This document shows, one piece after another, positions 61,738-64,000 of a stretch of 64,000 nucleotides of DNA (position 1 is its first letter; each line of letters opens with the position of its first letter). Below the pieces are notes generated by a model. That model made no database searches and was not told where the DNA came from. It was given only the letters and a program-made list of their open reading frames with translations. A program made the position numbers and the translations under genes. This stretch comes from Arctopsyche grandis (lineage: Eukaryota > Arthropoda > Insecta > Trichoptera > Hydropsychidae), in the NCBI RefSeq assembly GCF_051622035.1, contig NC_135361.1:7569001-7633000 (forward strand), given 5' to 3'.

Positions 61738-62027
61738 TCAGATTCTGTCATCGTTGAAATTCTGCCCCGTTCGAGATTCATACCACGCACTGTTCAAATT
61801 AGACACTCGTTTGTGTGCATATTTTGGTGCATTCGGCAGGATATCTACTATGCACAATGCACATGCAACACAATGTGAGTGTTGAACCCTCAGGACCGGA
61901 TGAAGATCTGCCCGCGCAGGCGCCATGCCAGGGATGATAATCTCGACTTCCGTTGGGTTTTTATCGCACTCAGATAGATGCCAGACATTGGCCTCAAAAA
62001 GTTCAACGACTGAGATTATTTTAAAAC
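61738..62027 (-). CDS. Unrecognised exon-like frame
   Basis: After a possible acceptor on the minus strand (AATAATCTCAG) the frame reads VVELFEANVWHLSECDKNPT and EVEIIIPGMAPARADLHPVL without a stop for about 95 codons. Codon use and local GC look more coding-like than the surrounding AT-rich DNA. I recognise no family and found no matching donor, so this may be an exon of an unknown gene or a transposon remnant. The plus strand also has short open frames here. Confidence 0.2.
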
Positions 62028-62086
62028 GAAAATAAACTGCCCATTTCACAATTTGCTTATTGCATTATTTCTGCTCATTGTGATTG

Positions 62087-62394
62087 GAATTGAATTAACG
62101 AGGTAAATATTTACCCGTGAGCTGGGATACTTCTGGGTATGGCCAAAATTAATTTATCAACAGGGTTGAAAGTAAAGATAAATCAATTTATCAAAATTGT
62201 TTCGAATATATGGCTATTTTTGCTTATGGCGATAAGAATTGAATTAACGAGGTAAATATTTACCCGTGAGCTGAGCTACTTCTGGGTATGGCCAAAATTA
62301 ATTTATCAACAGGGCTGAAAATAAAGATAAATCAATTTATCAAAATTGTTTCGAATATATGGCTATTTTTGTTTATGGCGATAAGAATTGAATT
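62087..62394 (+). repeat. Tandem duplication, period 149 bp
   Basis: GAATTGAATTAACGAGG to TTTATGGCGATAA occurs twice in direct succession (starts at 62087 and 62236) with few differences. A third GAATTGAATTA starts at 62385 and breaks off. Confidence 0.88.
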
Positions 62395-64000
62395 ATTGCA
62401 GCATATATCTACTGATGAAATACATGTGGGTGTATTTTATTTATTTTATTCAAGTTTGGACCACTGTGGCATTACAGGAATCCCTAATGGTTAAAAATAT
62501 AACATATAGAAGTGAAATAAAAATGTATATATCTACACAGACAAAAATACATTTATACATAATCATAATAAATAATAATTAGTGTTGTGCCCGATGAAAT
62601 ATCATCGCATGGCTTATGGCATATTAAGCTATTAATTTAAAAAAATAAATTAAAAGAAATGTGTCGGTTCTGTTTACAATTTAATAAGAAAATATGATAT
62701 AAAAGGTACGATTTCCGACACCCCCCCCCCCCCCCGCCTCCAAGTAGTCCGGGCCTTGGAACTTTACTCTAGCTCCCCCCCTCTCGTCGGCCCTGCTTGT
62801 ACCTAAATATTTCAATAGACAAAAACTACGAGGCCCAAATGGAAGAGAGAAGATCAAAATTCCACTCATATATCACATTCAATTATGAAAATACTGATGA
62901 GCGCATGCTACCAGACAAATAGGATAAAATAATCTCCGATTAATCCTACGCTTAATAAGGTGGAAAATATCACATTCAGGCACAGCATCAACGATTTCTT
63001 TGAGAAGTCGGATAGCTCTTGGAATATGAGCCATCCAATAAGTAAACTGTGCAGGCAGAAGTTACAACCATCAAAAAATGATGTATCAAATTAAACTTGA
63101 AAGTAGATCAAAAATTCAAAGGAAATCATTGACTTCTGATGAAAGTGCTACTGGGGCGTTTCGGAGCACACTGTAGATTTTATTTTAAATGGAAATCGGT
63201 CAAATGCCACTGATCCAGTTTCACAAAGGAAATTGGCATAAAATATGTACAATCTGCAAACTAGTGACACACCCACGCTTCATTGTTCAGATGATTACAC
63301 TCCCTACGTACACTTTCCTGGCTATTTCACAGTTCACTGTAAAAGTACGCTTCTCGCGAAAAAGTTCAGCGTCCAAATATTTAGCCAATTAATTCCTCTC
63401 AGACTTTGTGCAATTTTGACAAACGATATTTTGTATGCACTTTGTTTCGTTCGCTAAACATACGCTGTTCCCAATTCAGTGTCGAGGATCGTTGTCCTTT
63501 TTTGTCCTGTTTTATGTTCGTGCGAACGGCTGCGTTAACTTAATCGCCAATTAGCTTCAATCATTTGATCAATTGCAGCTAAAAGTACATGTTGCACAAA
63601 GCAAGCTAGACGTGCGTGCGTCGGTCTAATTTTTGGACCGGTTTTTGATTGCGCAAACCCACAAAACCCTGGCCTTCGTCAATATAGTCCTGGTTGGCTA
63701 CTGTCCAAACTTTTCTGTCGCTTCTCCTATTCTTTCAACTTTCACTCTTTTCTTTGACTCTTATTTTTACTTTACCGATTTTCTAGGTCGTGTGGTTTCA
63801 AAATAACACCATTGCATCACACTTGTTTCCTTGGCTTATAGTAAGTTTCGCAATTAGTTTTAAACGTGCATATATTAAATGTGAACATGAGCGTTTTCGT
63901 TTTTGCATATATGGAGCGTAGGTATGTATGTAACAACCGTCAAAAATGACATTGATTACACTGTTCAACAAATGACGACTTTTTTTTTGGTTCAGAGACG
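62395..64000. other. No recognised gene
   Basis: Repeat fragment at 62.6 kb, C-rich tract at 62.72 kb, and unassigned sequence to the end. A moderately GC-rich stretch at 63.45-63.70 kb could be regulatory, but nothing specific is seen. Confidence 0.4.
62579..62690 (+). mobile_element. CCCGATGAAATATC-type repeat, 5' fragment
   Basis: TAGTGTTGTGCCCGATGAAA through AAATGTGTCGGTTCTGTT, then the sequence diverges. Confidence 0.6.

Overview
This is a gene-poor, AT-rich, repeat-dense window of an animal nuclear genome, almost certainly an insect. The genes have short GT-AG introns and insect-type polyadenylation sites, and there are two eukaryotic Pol III tRNA genes. TTAGG-like motifs, short mirror repeats of the acatacatatgtatgt type, and many hAT, mariner, Mutator-like, LTR, LINE and SINE remnants also point to an insect. 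I do not assign an order; Lepidoptera is possible but not shown. Most of the longer open frames are shadows of repeats. The real genes are split into short exons, which I rebuilt by hand from splice sites and reading phase.

Layout. 1-16.8 kb: no recognised protein gene. It holds an inverted-repeat element, two copies of a TTAGG-like element, LINE tails, a hAT-type hairpin MITE at 9.9 kb, a deleted mariner with both ends and its TA duplication at 13.1 kb, and a few GC-rich promoter-like patches. 16.81 kb: tRNA-His(GTG). 17-24.9 kb: repeats, including a three-level nest at 20.9-22.5 kb and a hAT at 23.4-24.1 kb.

24.9-38.5 kb is the gene cluster. It holds (a) a plus-strand five-exon gene for an intracellular PhnD-like phosphate/phosphonate-binding-protein homologue; (b) a minus-strand two-exon gene for KGD4/MRPS36, the small subunit that ties E3 to the 2-oxoglutarate dehydrogenase complex; (c) a plus-strand three-exon ZNHIT3-type HIT zinc-finger gene; and (d) a minus-strand beta-glucuronidase gene with at least 12 coding exons and a C-terminal KEEL tetrapeptide. 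Genes a and b are convergent, b and c divergent, c and d convergent. The spaces between them have been invaded. A TRIM retrotransposon with indistinguishable 162-bp LTRs sits inside a hAT transposase frame between b and c, and a solo LTR sits just after the stop codon of c.

38.5-61 kb: repeats again, including two hAT MITEs with perfect 8-bp duplications, a long TA tract, several copies of a tRNA-headed SINE, a 48-bp perfect palindrome, and a 123-bp tandem repeat that encodes alternating 41-residue units. 61.05 kb: tRNA-Phe(GAA) on the minus strand. 61.4 kb: the terminal exon of a chitin-binding (CBM14/peritrophin) gene, with a possible sister half-domain at 55.5 kb. The rest to 64 kb is duplicated or unrecognised sequence.

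The genes are housekeeping or secretory functions with no shared pathway apparent. The window's main interest is its nested mobile-element archaeology, the PhnD-like gene, the KEEL tail of the beta-glucuronidase, and the 123-bp coding-like satellite.
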